The position numbers and the translations under genes are program-made. 64,000 bases of DNA from Thalassobacterium sedimentorum (lineage in GTDB: Bacteria; Verrucomicrobiota; Verrucomicrobiia; Opitutales; Coraliomargaritaceae). Positions 18,434 to 28,431 of this stretch are shown here, one piece after another. The stretch lies in the NCBI RefSeq assembly GCF_031127905.1, contig NZ_JARXIC010000006.1, positions 119,179 to 183,178 of the forward strand. Reading direction: 5' to 3'. Each line of letters starts with the position of its first letter. Position 1 is the first letter of the stretch. The notes beneath the pieces were generated by a model that did no database searches, had not been told where the DNA came from, and saw nothing but the letters and a program-made list of their open reading frames with translations.

Positions 18434-20791
18434 TCAATAGCAGGTATTCTTCTCTTTAGCTAACTGTATTGCATCGACGGGCACTGAAAATTCATAGCGG
18501 CCAGGCATTAGGGAATAAGCTGGATTCTGTCCATCCACGCTTGAGAGGACTTTTTCAATATCCTCGACCGAACCTTGCTTCACGACAATACTATCATGCG
18601 CAAGTACGGGCATGACGAGTGAAGCAGACACACCTTTCGGAATCATAACATTCAAGCTGAAACGCTTCGTGTTTAACTTCCACTGAATCTTAACTTTACC
18701 GAACTTCGTCTTCATTTCAGCAGAAGCCTGTTTCACCGTCCCCCCCGGCTTTGGTGTGAGTCGAACTCTTGGCTGATCGAAGGCATTGCGGACTTCCAAG
18801 CCAGCAAGATGCTGATACAACCACTCACCAATCGCACCGTAGGCATAGTGATTGAAAGAATTCATATCTACCGGACCAAATCCATCCGTTCGGGTCCAAC
18901 TATTCCAGCGCTCCCACATGGTTGTTGCGCCATTAACAATGGGGTACAACCAACTAGGATAGGTTTCTTGCTCCAAAATTTGATAAGCAACTTCGCTACG
19001 ACCAACCTTACTTAACACTGGATTCAATAATGGTGTGCCTAAAAAACCGGTAGAGAGGTGCCAGTCGCGCTCTTTGATTTTCTCGATCAATCGATCAGCA
19101 GACTTCTGCACTAAATTGGAGGGGACCAAATCAAAGGCGAGTGCATGAAGGTAACTGGCCTGCGTATCTCCTAGTATTAAACCTGCTCGGGTGATGTATC
19201 GGTCTTGGAATTGCTTCTGAAGCTTTTTCCGATGTACAACCAGCTCATGGTGTTTCTTTTTATGGCCAAGTAAATGAGCCATTTCCGACATTAAATGCAC
19301 CACATGTGCGTGATAGGCATCCGCAATCAGATCCTTAGGGGTCGGCCCCCATTGAGGTCGTGCCGCATCGACTGCAAGCCAATCGCCATAAATCACTTCA
19401 GGCTCAATACGCCCCTCTCCCTGATTTCCCTTCAAAAAGTTCAGATATTGAAGCATCGCTTCCCAGTTTTCTTCGACAATACGCGTATCTCCATAACACT
19501 GCCAAACCGAATATGGAACGATGATACCCGCATCGCCCCATCCCGGATTACCATGCCATCCCAAAACATCGGGAGCCAAATCAGGAAAGGCACCATCCGC
19601 TCGCTGACCATCACGCATGGCATCCATCCATTGTCTGTAAAAATCATTACAGTCGTAGTTAAAGCAGGCCGTCTTGACAAATACTTGGGCATCTCCCGAC
19701 CATCCAAGGCGCTCGTCACGCTGAGGGCAGTCGGTTGGAACCTCCAGAAAATTGCCCCGTTGCCCCCAGACAATGCAACTCTGCAATTGATCAATCAAAG
19801 GGTGAGAAGTTTTGAAGCGACCGATTGGCTCTAAGTCATTATGTAAAACCTGAGCATTCATGTGGCTCAGATCCGGGGGCAGACTCAAACCTTCTATCTC
19901 AACATAACGAAAACCATGAAAGGTCCATCTAGGCGCCAGCGTCTCCCCCTCGACACCTTTACAATAGTAGACATCCGTTGACCGAGCAGAGCGCAGGTTT
20001 TCGGTATATAATTCCCCACTACTTTCTAGCATTTCGCCAAAACGTAGCCTAACTTTTGTCCCAGAGGATTCATTGAGCCTCAACTTGACCACACCAACCA
20101 AGTTCTGTCCAAAATCAACGATGTACCTCCTCTCTGAACGTTTCCAAATTCGCTGTGGAGCTAATTCTTCAATCACTCGTACCGGCGGCGCTTTGCGTCG
20201 TGAGAAAGTAACATCCGGACACACAACGGCGCACCCTGGCCTCCAACGCCGTTTGTCACAATCTGGCGTCAACCAATCAACGAGTTCTTTTCGCGCATCA
20301 TAAGTCTCGCCATGATACAGAGCCTGTGAACTCACTGGACCTTTCGCCCAGAGCCAATCTGGGCTGGACCGAATGATCTCCGAGGTGCTATCAGTGTATA
20401 CAATCTCCAGGATAACTGATACCGAAATCGTATCTACCAAACATTGAGTCGTCGGCCATGGGCCATAATGCACACCCGCCCAACCGTTCGCGACGACAAA
20501 TCCGAGTGTATTATCACCAGGTTTGAGCTGTTCAGTCACAGACTCCTCGATCCAGTAAAGTCGCTTCCGATAATCACTCCAACCAGGTAGAAATCGATCA
20601 TCATTGAGACGACAACCATTCAGCCAAGGCTCTAATAGTCCAAAGGCTGCATATCGGAGCGTTGCTGAACGAATTGCTTTCTCACATCTGAATTTATGGC
20701 GTAGATAGCGCGCAGGAGGTGCGTCCCCTCCAGATTCAAAAGGCGATTGTATGAACGCTTCCCGTAATTCTAAAATGCCTTCTATCTTCAT
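18434..20791 (-). CDS. GH78 alpha-L-rhamnosidase
   Basis: A 785-residue family 78 glycoside hydrolase, releasing terminal alpha-L-rhamnose by inversion. The hallmark 'DCPQRDERLGWSGDAQVF' lies near residue 352 at the start of the (alpha/alpha)6 barrel; N-terminal beta-sandwich modules ('PWLNGCRLNDDRFLPGWSDY' is typical of Bac_rhamnosid_N) precede it and a C-terminal beta-sandwich follows. There is no signal peptide, so it should act in the cytoplasm on imported oligosaccharides. Its start overlaps the end of the upstream gene by 4 bp (ATGA-type coupling), making it the last gene of the operon that begins at 25889. Confidence 0.93.
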   Translation of the reverse strand: MKIEGILELREAFIQSPFESGGDAPPARYLRHKFRCEKAIRSATLRYAAFGLLEPWLNGCRLNDDRFLPGWSDYRKRLYWIEESVTEQLKPGDNTLGFVVANGWAGVHYGPWPTTQCLVDTISVSVILEIVYTDSTSEIIRSSPDWLWAKGPVSSQALYHGETYDARKELVDWLTPDCDKRRWRPGCAVVCPDVTFSRRKAPPVRVIEELAPQRIWKRSERRYIVDFGQNLVGVVKLRLNESSGTKVRLRFGEMLESSGELYTENLRSARSTDVYYCKGVEGETLAPRWTFHGFRYVEIEGLSLPPDLSHMNAQVLHNDLEPIGRFKTSHPLIDQLQSCIVWGQRGNFLEVPTDCPQRDERLGWSGDAQVFVKTACFNYDCNDFYRQWMDAMRDGQRADGAFPDLAPDVLGWHGNPGWGDAGIIVPYSVWQCYGDTRIVEENWEAMLQYLNFLKGNQGEGRIEPEVIYGDWLAVDAARPQWGPTPKDLIADAYHAHVVHLMSEMAHLLGHKKKHHELVVHRKKLQKQFQDRYITRAGLILGDTQASYLHALAFDLVPSNLVQKSADRLIEKIKERDWHLSTGFLGTPLLNPVLSKVGRSEVAYQILEQETYPSWLYPIVNGATTMWERWNSWTRTDGFGPVDMNSFNHYAYGAIGEWLYQHLAGLEVRNAFDQPRVRLTPKPGGTVKQASAEMKTKFGKVKIQWKLNTKRFSLNVMIPKGVSASLVMPVLAHDSIVVKQGSVEDIEKVLSSVDGQNPAYSLMPGRYEFSVPVDAIQLAKEKNTCY

Positions 20792-21432
20792 AAATTCGTG
20801 AGAGATTCAGGATCAGAGGGACTCAAACATTCAGCAATCACCTGAGCATAGATACGAATGAGAAAATAGTTCGAGTAATTAGAAACGGTATTTTGCAAAC
20901 GTTCCGGAGACCGTGGAGTTCCTGTGACAAAATCGGTTGTTCGATCACCGGCATATTCATAGCTGATGAACACCTGATGCTGATGAAACCAAGCACCTTC
21001 TGGTGATAAAGCGAATCGGTTCAATCCGGAAAACCAGAATATACGTATCGACTGCCCTGATTGTGATTTTGGATGAAATTGCTCGTACGGAACCACTGGA
21101 ATGGAAGTTTCCGGTATCAGTTCAATTTGATTGCCGACTAATTTGAAATCGACGCCTTCCTGATACGCTTGATTGAGCATACCATTCTGAACCGAAAGCA
21201 CTTTCTCTGGAGTGAATAGCAAACTGGCACGCACGGGACCTCCATCATCAAGGCTCAGGAAAAAGACCGATTCATTCGTCATGATGCCGGATTTCCAGAC
21301 AGACCGTATATAAGCTTCGAAATCATAGGGTGCTGCGACTTCAGTTTGCAGTCTAAGACGAACATCTATTGGCTCGCCCAATAAACCACTGACATAGAGT
21401 GTCGCATAGGCTGTAAACAAACGCCAACTCAT
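20788..21432 (-). CDS. Uncharacterised protein, resembles N-terminal module of SGNH-hydrolase-like proteins
   Basis: A 214-residue protein with no signal peptide or membrane segment. 'NQAYQEGVDFKLVGNQIELI' followed by 'SIPVVPYEQFHPKSQSG' resembles the beta-rich N-terminal module that precedes the catalytic domain in many verrucomicrobial and planctomycetal GDSL/SGNH hydrolases. No GDSL block or catalytic Ser/His is seen, so it would be the accessory part alone. Both ends overlap neighbours by 4 bp, which implies translational coupling with the upstream unknown gene and the rhamnosidase. The domain resemblance is tentative; the function is unknown. Confidence 0.7.
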   Translation of the reverse strand: MSWRLFTAYATLYVSGLLGEPIDVRLRLQTEVAAPYDFEAYIRSVWKSGIMTNESVFFLSLDDGGPVRASLLFTPEKVLSVQNGMLNQAYQEGVDFKLVGNQIELIPETSIPVVPYEQFHPKSQSGQSIRIFWFSGLNRFALSPEGAWFHQHQVFISYEYAGDRTTDFVTGTPRSPERLQNTVSNYSNYFLIRIYAQVIAECLSPSDPESLTNL

Positions 21433-22106
21433 CGAAACTCAACCCCTCGAACCGTAAGTCTTCCATTCCGTGGCGAATTATAGACGATCACAAAGGCACG
21501 TTTCTGGCCCAATGCTGTCCATTCAGTAGAATAAAAAACCTCCCACTCTTCTTCAGCCATAAAAGCTAAACGAATCGGGATACGACGAGACTCGAGATTG
21601 TCCCCAGGAACCATCTCGAATGAGCGTGGAGGGATACTAATTCGCTCAGCTTCCAAGACACCAATCACTTGATTGCTCGTCGCATTGATAAAACAAAAAG
21701 TGCCGCGTGGCATCGTTTCGTTAGAACTGTTGATCGGCATGCACGCGAGATTTCCGTTTTCAGAAGCGCAAATTAAGGTAAATTCTGATTCGAGAGAAAT
21801 AAGGGGGATCCGAGCAACGGCTTGCCTCTCAAGGTCACCAGCTTCCAAATTAGGCTCTCCTCGAAAAATAAGCATTGGACTTGTCCCCTGATAGCGAACC
21901 GTCTGTGAAACAATGTCATAATTCACGGGTAAAGTCTCCACTCTTCCCTGATTCAAATAAGTGAATGTTTCTGATGAGCGATTCAGAAAAAGAGTCTGAA
22001 AGGAGACATCATAAACGGGAACATCGTTCTGCCCATGTACCATGATAGGCCACAGAAAAACAAAGATGAGTATCGAGCGAATTTCGGAATCTTTCATCAT
22101 AACCAT
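21429..22106 (-). CDS. Secreted protein of unknown function in the pseudopilin-rhamnosidase operon
   Basis: 225 residues with a probable Sec signal peptide (hydrophobic 'ILIFVFLWPIMVHG', then Gln-Asn). The remainder is beta-rich with no membrane helix and no motif that I recognise; two cysteines in 'ICASENGNLACMP' could form a disulfide. It begins immediately after the stop of the large pseudopilin gene (no gap) and overlaps the next gene by 4 bp. It lacks a prepilin-type N-terminus, so it is not an obvious B, C or D partner of a Verru_Chthon cassette. Confidence 0.72.
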   Translation of the reverse strand: MVMMKDSEIRSILIFVFLWPIMVHGQNDVPVYDVSFQTLFLNRSSETFTYLNQGRVETLPVNYDIVSQTVRYQGTSPMLIFRGEPNLEAGDLERQAVARIPLISLESEFTLICASENGNLACMPINSSNETMPRGTFCFINATSNQVIGVLEAERISIPPRSFEMVPGDNLESRRIPIRLAFMAEEEWEVFYSTEWTALGQKRAFVIVYNSPRNGRLTVRGVEFR

Positions 22107-25100
22107 TTATATTTCTTCTGGACTCAGGTAGCGGACAGAGCGGAGGATAAACTTTCGGCCAAACTGGGCATTCGCACCATTTGGATTGTCCCACGCAGCG
22201 TTTGTATTCGAATTCACATAATCTGGGACACGTTGAACAATCGCCTCAACCCAAGCTTTAGCCACGGGAGCATTTGGATCAGCAAGCGGATCACGTACTT
22301 CTCCATAACTACGAATCCGAAAAGTATCCGAGCGAGTCGCCAAACGTTGGCCAATCACGCTGAGAACGTCTCCCGGTAATAGTAATTGAGACGCTCCTTG
22401 CGCGATTTTTCCAGCGATGGCGGCACGGGCATTGGAATTCGGCAAGAAGGAAAGATCTGTAGCCGACACAGTGGCGGTAAACGCACTATTGATTCCAGCA
22501 TTCTCAATGGCCTGCTCGAGAATGCCACCTTGCGCACTCCCAACTTCACGATTGATAAAGTCACTAAGCGTGATTAATGGTCCACGTTGCTGAATGAGAT
22601 CGACAATTTCAGTTACTAAATCATTTACTTCAGTTGAATTCAACCGACGAAAGCCCCCCCATTCATCAGTCAAATTTGCGTTGCCTAATGGCAGTGAATA
22701 GCGGCTAAAATGGGCGCCAGCGCCAGTATCATCCAACAAGTTCCCCGAAGCTTGGCGCGTTTCTAACCTTTGACCAAGTGTACTTCCTAGCAAACTCTTC
22801 CAGGCCTCCACCGAAACGGAGTTAATATTGAACTGTCCTTCTTGAGCCAGAAAAGCCGCAGATCGATCAGGAGCCTCAACACGTAGCGCAGATTTATCAA
22901 TAAGTGCACTGAAAGCATCTCCAGAATCAGAGGTGATTGGCCGTAGATTCGGATTCAACAATGGTGCCGATCCGGAAATAAAATCATTCAACACTACGGT
23001 GATATCACGAGCCGCCACATGATCCGTAAATAATTCAGTTTCTGCAGGTGCAATCGTGGAAAAGAACGCAGAATCCCAAAGAGAACGATTCAAAAGGTAA
23101 CTTCGATCTGACCAACTACGCACGAATCCCTCACTATTCACTGTTCCAGCCAATACATTGGGACTCAAGTGAGGTGAACGAAAGGAATTCCCCATAGCCA
23201 ACAATGAATCCACAGCATGAATGGATGTATCCACATTTTGCAATTGGCCGAGAGAAGTCAGCGGGGCTTGAGGAATATCAAGAAAAGTGATATGCGTGGC
23301 TCCACCCAACCAATGGCTCGCACCATAATACCCTTGGTTATCTGAGTTAAATTGAACATCTGATTCAAAGGCGCTATTAATTCGACGGTAGTGAAGCGTA
23401 TAGCTGGGACCGCTCCTAAAATCATCGCGCACAAGAGAATTCCCTCTGGACTCATGTACGTAAGCTGTCGGGGAAAACTGGGCCAGTGGCACTGGTTTAT
23501 CTGCCTGATCTTCAGCTTTCAAACGTGATTCAATCGAAAGTAAGTATTGTCGATTCGAACTAGTAGGCGATGGGAGGTCGGGAACCAGAGCCGTTCCAGA
23601 ACTCGGAAAAGTGACTCGTGCGACACCGGTACTGGTTCCGTCGTTTTGCTCAAAAGGGATGTTACGAGTCAAGTTATACAGATATGCAGTATTATAAAAA
23701 TAGTCAGCACCTGTGTCTTTCACATTGTGCCGGTCTGCATAGCGCCCCGGTTGAAAAAGATATGTGCTGACACGAAAATGGGCCCATCCAGACGGAGCGA
23801 CACCACCGGATCCGCTATAATCCTCAGACGAAAGATCCACAGTAAATCGCGATTGCCCATTCGCAAGAATTAGAGAATCCACACTCGCCCCCCCAGTGCT
23901 GGTATCTGTCTCCAAATGCATTTCGTCTAACAAGTAGCCGCCTTGGTCATTGTAGCCCTCTTGAAGATCAATATTCTGTTGAAGCGCGACTGGACTTGTA
24001 CTTCCGGAAGAGAATATTTTCACCTCACCTGGCTGTAAAGTAATGCCACTGCTACTCCCGATCGAAAAAACCATCGAATCCAGCCAATTATCAAAATTGC
24101 CATAACCACCTCCGTAATAATGAGTTAAGAGTCTACGAAAAGGAACGAAACCATCTTCCCCAGACCAGCTGTAATCACGATTCACAGTAGAACCGTCTGT
24201 TGCTTCATGTTGTACATTCCATCGAAAGCCGATCGGTAAATGACTGGCTCGGATCGTAAACGCATCAAACTTCAATTGTACGTTGTAAGGATTCCAAAGC
24301 TTGACTATCGGGTCAAAAATTAAGCGTAACTGACGGTCTGCATCGACAGTTTTTCCACCAACCACAATTGATTCACTGGCTTGAATCGAATCCATCGAAA
24401 TGAGGAATTTCATCTCAGCGACCACAGGGGCGAGTTTCATCTTTTCAGGAAAAATCGCATCTCGTACCTTTTTCGGAAAGGTGACATCAGCACCTTCTAT
24501 AGTTTCGTTCCCGGTAAGCCCTGTGCTCATCGGATCTCCACGTCCTTCACTGAAAATATATGCAATCCCAAGATCCGGATCTTCCGCAGGTAAAGGAGTC
24601 ACCAGATCCGCAGTAATCAGAGGATCGCTCGTCACATTCGTCATTCGTTTATAGAGGCGATAATAATCGCGAAACAAAGCCCACTTTGGACCCAAGACAC
24701 TGCTGTAGCGATAGATATGGCCCAAGTAACTATTGTTCATCAGCTGTGTATTCTGGAAAGTCACGTCCGGCATCTCAAACGCCAGTGATAAGTCGGTCTT
24801 CAGCCCTCCATTTAAGCTATTCGTTTGAAGGCCTTGGCTGAGAGTAGTGATTTCATGCCAACGGTTCTTTCGCAGCGTCTCATAGGCATTATTCATCAAA
24901 CCCAATCCATTTAAGTTTTCAATACGCTCAAGGTCATTACGGTAGCTCGTCTTTGACAGGGCGTAATCACTCCAAGTAGCTCCCCCGTCTTCTATAGACA
25001 AAAGCTGGCCACCAGCAACCAAAGATTGCCTAGCGATGACACGTTTGGCAGCACGCTCTCCATAAACTGAACTGCTGGGTTCGGATAGAATCTTCGCTCC

Positions 25101-25889
25101 CGTCGTCAGGGCAATATGCCCCTTCACGCCTTCATCACCGACCCAGAATGCATATCCTCCGGCAGGTTGATCTGCAGTGTTCACTAAATCGACGATTGGA
25201 GCGGCAATATAATCCGCTTCATCCCCGACTGTTCCACTGGCTACAAGTAAGGCCGCGCGCTCTCCATCCACTGTCGCACCATTGGCAGTCACCGTTATAT
25301 TACTCGATGGGGAGTAATTCACTGCCGCAGCAACATTCGAACCGATTTGACCACTCGATACATCAAAATTCTGACGGACATTCTCATTACCACTCACCAA
25401 CCAATTGAGCAAAACCGGTGAACTCGTCGCATCGGTGGACAAATTGGAATTACCCCAGACCGCCACCCAATGACGCGAGCCATCCACTGGACTGACAAGC
25501 CCATTGGCAGTATTGGCTCCGGAGTTATGATACAGTTCAGCAGTTCCAGTTGCCCGTTGGTCCGAACCAGCCAGCTCCTGTAACTCCCCCAATGCCACAG
25601 AAAGACCAACCATCGCATTGAGACGGGCCAGGGCAATCGTCTCGTTTTTCTGTGCCGCCTGCGTTTCCACCCGAATCAGCGACGAGAGTGTGACCAACAA
25701 CAACAACAGGAATGCCATCAGCAATAGAGCCAAAATCAATGCAAAGCCTGAATTTTGTGCGGTATTCTTCGAAGAAGTAACACCAGATCTCGTGCTGACA
25801 AAAGAGGATAGATGACAGGCCTTCGATGTCGATTGTCTAGTTGGAGACTCACTTCGGAGAAATCCGGAAGAATAAAACAATGAAAACAT
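22107..25889 (-). CDS. Large pseudopilin-like protein, Verru_Chthon cassette protein A-like
   Basis: A 1260-residue protein. After a 47-residue polar leader comes 'SGFALILALLLMAFLLLLLV', a type IV prepilin-like N-terminus, then 'LARLNAMVGLSVALGELQEL' and 'GSDQRATGTAEL'. This pattern fits the Verru_Chthon cassette protein A family of Verrucomicrobia and resembles PilX/GspK minor pseudopilins. The body is a long Ser/Asn/Thr-rich extracellular region; late segments ('FNINSVSVEAWKSLLG') resemble GspK-like helical parts. The +5 residue after the processing glycine is not Glu, as in GspK. It opens the four-gene operon ending in the GH78 gene. Its role may be secretion or surface display of glycan-active proteins, which is inferred. 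Confidence 0.78.
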   Translation of the reverse strand: MFSLFYSSGFLRSESPTRQSTSKACHLSSFVSTRSGVTSSKNTAQNSGFALILALLLMAFLLLLLVTLSSLIRVETQAAQKNETIALARLNAMVGLSVALGELQELAGSDQRATGTAELYHNSGANTANGLVSPVDGSRHWVAVWGNSNLSTDATSSPVLLNWLVSGNENVRQNFDVSSGQIGSNVAAAVNYSPSSNITVTANGATVDGERAALLVASGTVGDEADYIAAPIVDLVNTADQPAGGYAFWVGDEGVKGHIALTTGAKILSEPSSSVYGERAAKRVIARQSLVAGGQLLSIEDGGATWSDYALSKTSYRNDLERIENLNGLGLMNNAYETLRKNRWHEITTLSQGLQTNSLNGGLKTDLSLAFEMPDVTFQNTQLMNNSYLGHIYRYSSVLGPKWALFRDYYRLYKRMTNVTSDPLITADLVTPLPAEDPDLGIAYIFSEGRGDPMSTGLTGNETIEGADVTFPKKVRDAIFPEKMKLAPVVAEMKFLISMDSIQASESIVVGGKTVDADRQLRLIFDPIVKLWNPYNVQLKFDAFTIRASHLPIGFRWNVQHEATDGSTVNRDYSWSGEDGFVPFRRLLTHYYGGGYGNFDNWLDSMVFSIGSSSGITLQPGEVKIFSSGSTSPVALQQNIDLQEGYNDQGGYLLDEMHLETDTSTGGASVDSLILANGQSRFTVDLSSEDYSGSGGVAPSGWAHFRVSTYLFQPGRYADRHNVKDTGADYFYNTAYLYNLTRNIPFEQNDGTSTGVARVTFPSSGTALVPDLPSPTSSNRQYLLSIESRLKAEDQADKPVPLAQFSPTAYVHESRGNSLVRDDFRSGPSYTLHYRRINSAFESDVQFNSDNQGYYGASHWLGGATHITFLDIPQAPLTSLGQLQNVDTSIHAVDSLLAMGNSFRSPHLSPNVLAGTVNSEGFVRSWSDRSYLLNRSLWDSAFFSTIAPAETELFTDHVAARDITVVLNDFISGSAPLLNPNLRPITSDSGDAFSALIDKSALRVEAPDRSAAFLAQEGQFNINSVSVEAWKSLLGSTLGQRLETRQASGNLLDDTGAGAHFSRYSLPLGNANLTDEWGGFRRLNSTEVNDLVTEIVDLIQQRGPLITLSDFINREVGSAQGGILEQAIENAGINSAFTATVSATDLSFLPNSNARAAIAGKIAQGASQLLLPGDVLSVIGQRLATRSDTFRIRSYGEVRDPLADPNAPVAKAWVEAIVQRVPDYVNSNTNAAWDNPNGANAQFGRKFILRSVRYLSPEEI

Positions 25890-26034
25890 GGAATTAATGA
25901 AAGTCGGGATATGAACGCAAATCAGAGTTTCAGTTCAACACGGCTGCTCGAAAGTTGGAATCAATCCATATCAGTGTTTGAAGAGAAAAGACAATATTAG
26001 GATTGTCGCAAAGATTTGCGAAAGAGAAGCAAGT

Positions 26035-26052
26035 ATTCATTCATATTGTTGA
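26035..26052. promoter_or_regulatory. Shared 18-bp island motif, site 1
   Basis: TATTCAT-TCAT-ATTGTTG lies upstream of the pseudopilin-rhamnosidase operon (start 25889). It matches three other sites in the island (28414, 31971, 33654) in the block AT-TCAY-ATYGTTG. This copy has an asymmetric left arm. Candidate operator; the binding protein is unknown. Confidence 0.4.
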
Positions 26053-26075
26053 AAGCACACCGAGTATTTGACTCA

Positions 26076-27218
26076 TTACTTCGTATCAAAAACAGATCGA
26101 ATTGCTTCAAGATACGCTATGCCATTTAATTGATCAGGTTCTAAATAGCTGCCCTCCGTCCATTCATTCCAGGCATTAATCGTGACAAAAGGATGCGGTA
26201 GCTCGCGATGCTGTAGTCGATCTTTAATTTGGCTCAAAGCCTTTGCAAAGCGCTTTGGGGTATTCTCCCCCAGTATGTACATGAATGGATATCCTAAATT
26301 TTCATATCGGTCCGACTGAATTGTACGTGCAGAGGCATCCCAGCCCATCGTAGCATTCGGATAGTACGGTAAGGGACATTTCTTTTCCACTTGATCCCAA
26401 TAATCAAGATATGCCTTTAAAACGACCTCGTAATCCACCTGCGGAAACTCACTCCCCTCGTAGTGATGAATCCACACATACGAAGTCACCGTATCGAAGC
26501 CCAAGAACTCCACCGCAGCGGCTGTATCCAATAGTGCATTCTCTCCGGGCAAAATCGCACAAGTGTACACAACTGCATTCAGATGCAGATCAGGGAAACC
26601 AGTGGCCTGAACCTTTTCACGAAACCGAGCGAGGAAATGGCGTGTTGACTCTCTCCCCCCCAAACCAACAATCAGTCGATCCAAGGCATAAATCGAAAAA
26701 TAAGGGCATCCATCGATCAGCCAGTAGGATGGGTGCTTGAAATAATTCTCGATGCAATAATCCATTACGACTTCAAACGTTTCCTCTGTGACAGCGCCAG
26801 GATACAATAAAGGTGCCGCTTCCAACGGAGAATGCGTGTAACGAACCGGATGAATATTGAGCCAGTCATGATTCGCCCACATCAACGCAAACTTCAATCG
26901 ATGGTTATTCTTCGCCCTAAGAAAGCCTTGCTCGAGCGCCCGTTCCAAATAAGGCCCATCATTATACCAATACCAATCGAAGATAAAGCTGTCGACACCG
27001 TGATCTGCAGCGAGGTCAATTTTTCCAGCCATCACCTCGGGATCGGATTCATCGAGAAATCCATCACGTGGCAGTTTGGGCTGTTGGTGCCCTGGAAAGC
27101 GAGGCGTCGCGCGTTTCACAAGCTCCCATTCAGTCCATTTCGCGCCGTGAACGCGCTCATTCCTGGGATCAACATGATAGTTAGGAAAATAATAAACAGC
27201 TACTTCAGGTCTTTGCAT
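26076..27218 (-). CDS. GH99-like / WbsX-family glycan-processing protein
   Basis: 380 residues matching the Glyco_tran_WbsX (GH99-like) family. 'VAVYYFPNYHVDPRNERVHG' followed by 'WTEWELVKRA' is the N-terminal signature, 'FIFDWYWYNDGPYLERAL' the first barrel motif, and 'INAWNEWTEGSYLEPD' the conserved C-terminal block with two acidic residues typical of the family. There is no signal peptide, so it is cytoplasmic. Members occur in O-antigen loci and in polysaccharide utilisation loci, where endo-mannosidase-like hydrolysis is proposed. It lies 28 bp downstream of a hydroxyacid dehydrogenase gene on the same strand. The substrate is unknown. Confidence 0.85.
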   Translation of the reverse strand: MQRPEVAVYYFPNYHVDPRNERVHGAKWTEWELVKRATPRFPGHQQPKLPRDGFLDESDPEVMAGKIDLAADHGVDSFIFDWYWYNDGPYLERALEQGFLRAKNNHRLKFALMWANHDWLNIHPVRYTHSPLEAAPLLYPGAVTEETFEVVMDYCIENYFKHPSYWLIDGCPYFSIYALDRLIVGLGGRESTRHFLARFREKVQATGFPDLHLNAVVYTCAILPGENALLDTAAAVEFLGFDTVTSYVWIHHYEGSEFPQVDYEVVLKAYLDYWDQVEKKCPLPYYPNATMGWDASARTIQSDRYENLGYPFMYILGENTPKRFAKALSQIKDRLQHRELPHPFVTINAWNEWTEGSYLEPDQLNGIAYLEAIRSVFDTK

Positions 27219-27246
27219 AAAAAATAATAATCAATCGTTCTCGAGT

Positions 27247-28245
27247 CTAAGCCATCCGGAGAGATTCCGCTTCAGTAATGGGAGTGAGAGCGGGTTCGCT
27301 GGCTAGGTAGCGCCGCAATTCTTCAAATACCATATCCCCCAATCGGTGACACTCCCGTCCCCCGGAACCAGCGATATGTGGAGTGAGAAGCACGTTCGGC
27401 ATCTTCAGTAAAGGGGACTCCTCATACCGGTTCTCATCGACAATTACATCAATCATTGCCGAAAGGTCTTTGCGTTCCGTCAGAACTTCAATCAGCGCAA
27501 ATTCGTCTACAATGGCCCCCCGAGCAGTATTGATAAAAGTCGCTCCCTCCGGCATCGACATGAGTAACTTCCGTGTGATCAAGGCTTCGGTTTCCGGCAA
27601 ACTCGGAGCATGTAGCGAAACTACATCGCAGGAGCCAAAGAGCGTCTCCAAGTCAGCCACTCTCTCTACAGATAATTCGGCAAACAGCTCACTCGGTGCA
27701 TAAGGGTCATAAGCAATAAGATCCAAATCATAATGAGACAGTATTTGACAAACCCTACGACCGATTGCCCCCAATGAAATGATTCCAACTCTAGAGCCTT
27801 TGTAAACTCCCGAGAGTTTGGTGGGCATAGTTCCCTCTCCTTTTAATCCATAATTAAAAGCAAGTACTCGCTTCAATGAAAACACAATACCCGCAACAGT
27901 GAACTCAGCAACTGGTATGGCATTCGCCTGATAAGCACTCGTGATGAGAATCTCTCGTTTCCAAAAAGCGTCACTTGTCACATAACGCACTGTACCCGCT
28001 CCAAAGAAATAAGCTTTCAGTTGGGGCAGAGCCCCCAAAAGTGCTTCATCCATCCTTGGCGCCCCCCACCCAGAAAAAATGATCTGCACATTTGAGTACT
28101 TCTCCGGTTTTGCTAGAATTTCCTGTGCATTGTGCACACGACCATCGCAATCGGTAAGAAGCTGAATCTCTTGAATCACTTCTTTGCTGTAAATCAAAGG
28201 CTGCGCATCTTGACCAAGTAGGAATATGGCTGTGGGCTTTTGCAT
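27247..28245 (-). CDS. D-isomer-specific 2-hydroxyacid dehydrogenase
   Basis: 332 residues, full length for the family. The NAD-binding Rossmann fold has 'VGIISLGAIGRRV'; catalytic positions are the Arg in 'INTARGAIVDE', the Glu in the following domain ('VDENRYEESPL') and the His in 'LLTPHIAGSG'. It probably oxidises or reduces a sugar-derived 2-hydroxy acid. It is divergent from the LacI regulator and shares its intergenic region, so it and the downstream GH99-like gene are likely targets of that regulator. Confidence 0.88.
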   Translation of the reverse strand: MQKPTAIFLLGQDAQPLIYSKEVIQEIQLLTDCDGRVHNAQEILAKPEKYSNVQIIFSGWGAPRMDEALLGALPQLKAYFFGAGTVRYVTSDAFWKREILITSAYQANAIPVAEFTVAGIVFSLKRVLAFNYGLKGEGTMPTKLSGVYKGSRVGIISLGAIGRRVCQILSHYDLDLIAYDPYAPSELFAELSVERVADLETLFGSCDVVSLHAPSLPETEALITRKLLMSMPEGATFINTARGAIVDEFALIEVLTERKDLSAMIDVIVDENRYEESPLLKMPNVLLTPHIAGSGGRECHRLGDMVFEELRRYLASEPALTPITEAESLRMA

Positions 28246-28413
28246 GTTGGTGTAGTCGGCTTATTGGCGGAGTGCTCATACGAATTATGTGCACGGTCAG
28301 AAAACTCTGCCTAATTCAGATCAGATGCAGTGGAGCTGTTAGCGGAACACATTGAATTCTGGCAGCGATTCATCCTAATGAGCATTCCATCTTGACCTAA
28401 GCGCTCAAGCAGC

Positions 28414-28431
28414 CATTCATTCATATCGTTG
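28414..28431. promoter_or_regulatory. Shared 18-bp island motif, site 2
   Basis: CATTCAT-TCAT-ATCGTTG overlaps the TTG start of the LacI-family gene and lies in the divergent gap with the dehydrogenase operon. It is the second copy of the motif found at 26035, 31971 and 33654. Its position suggests autoregulation if the LacI protein binds it, but it lacks the central CG usual in LacI-family operators. Confidence 0.4.
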
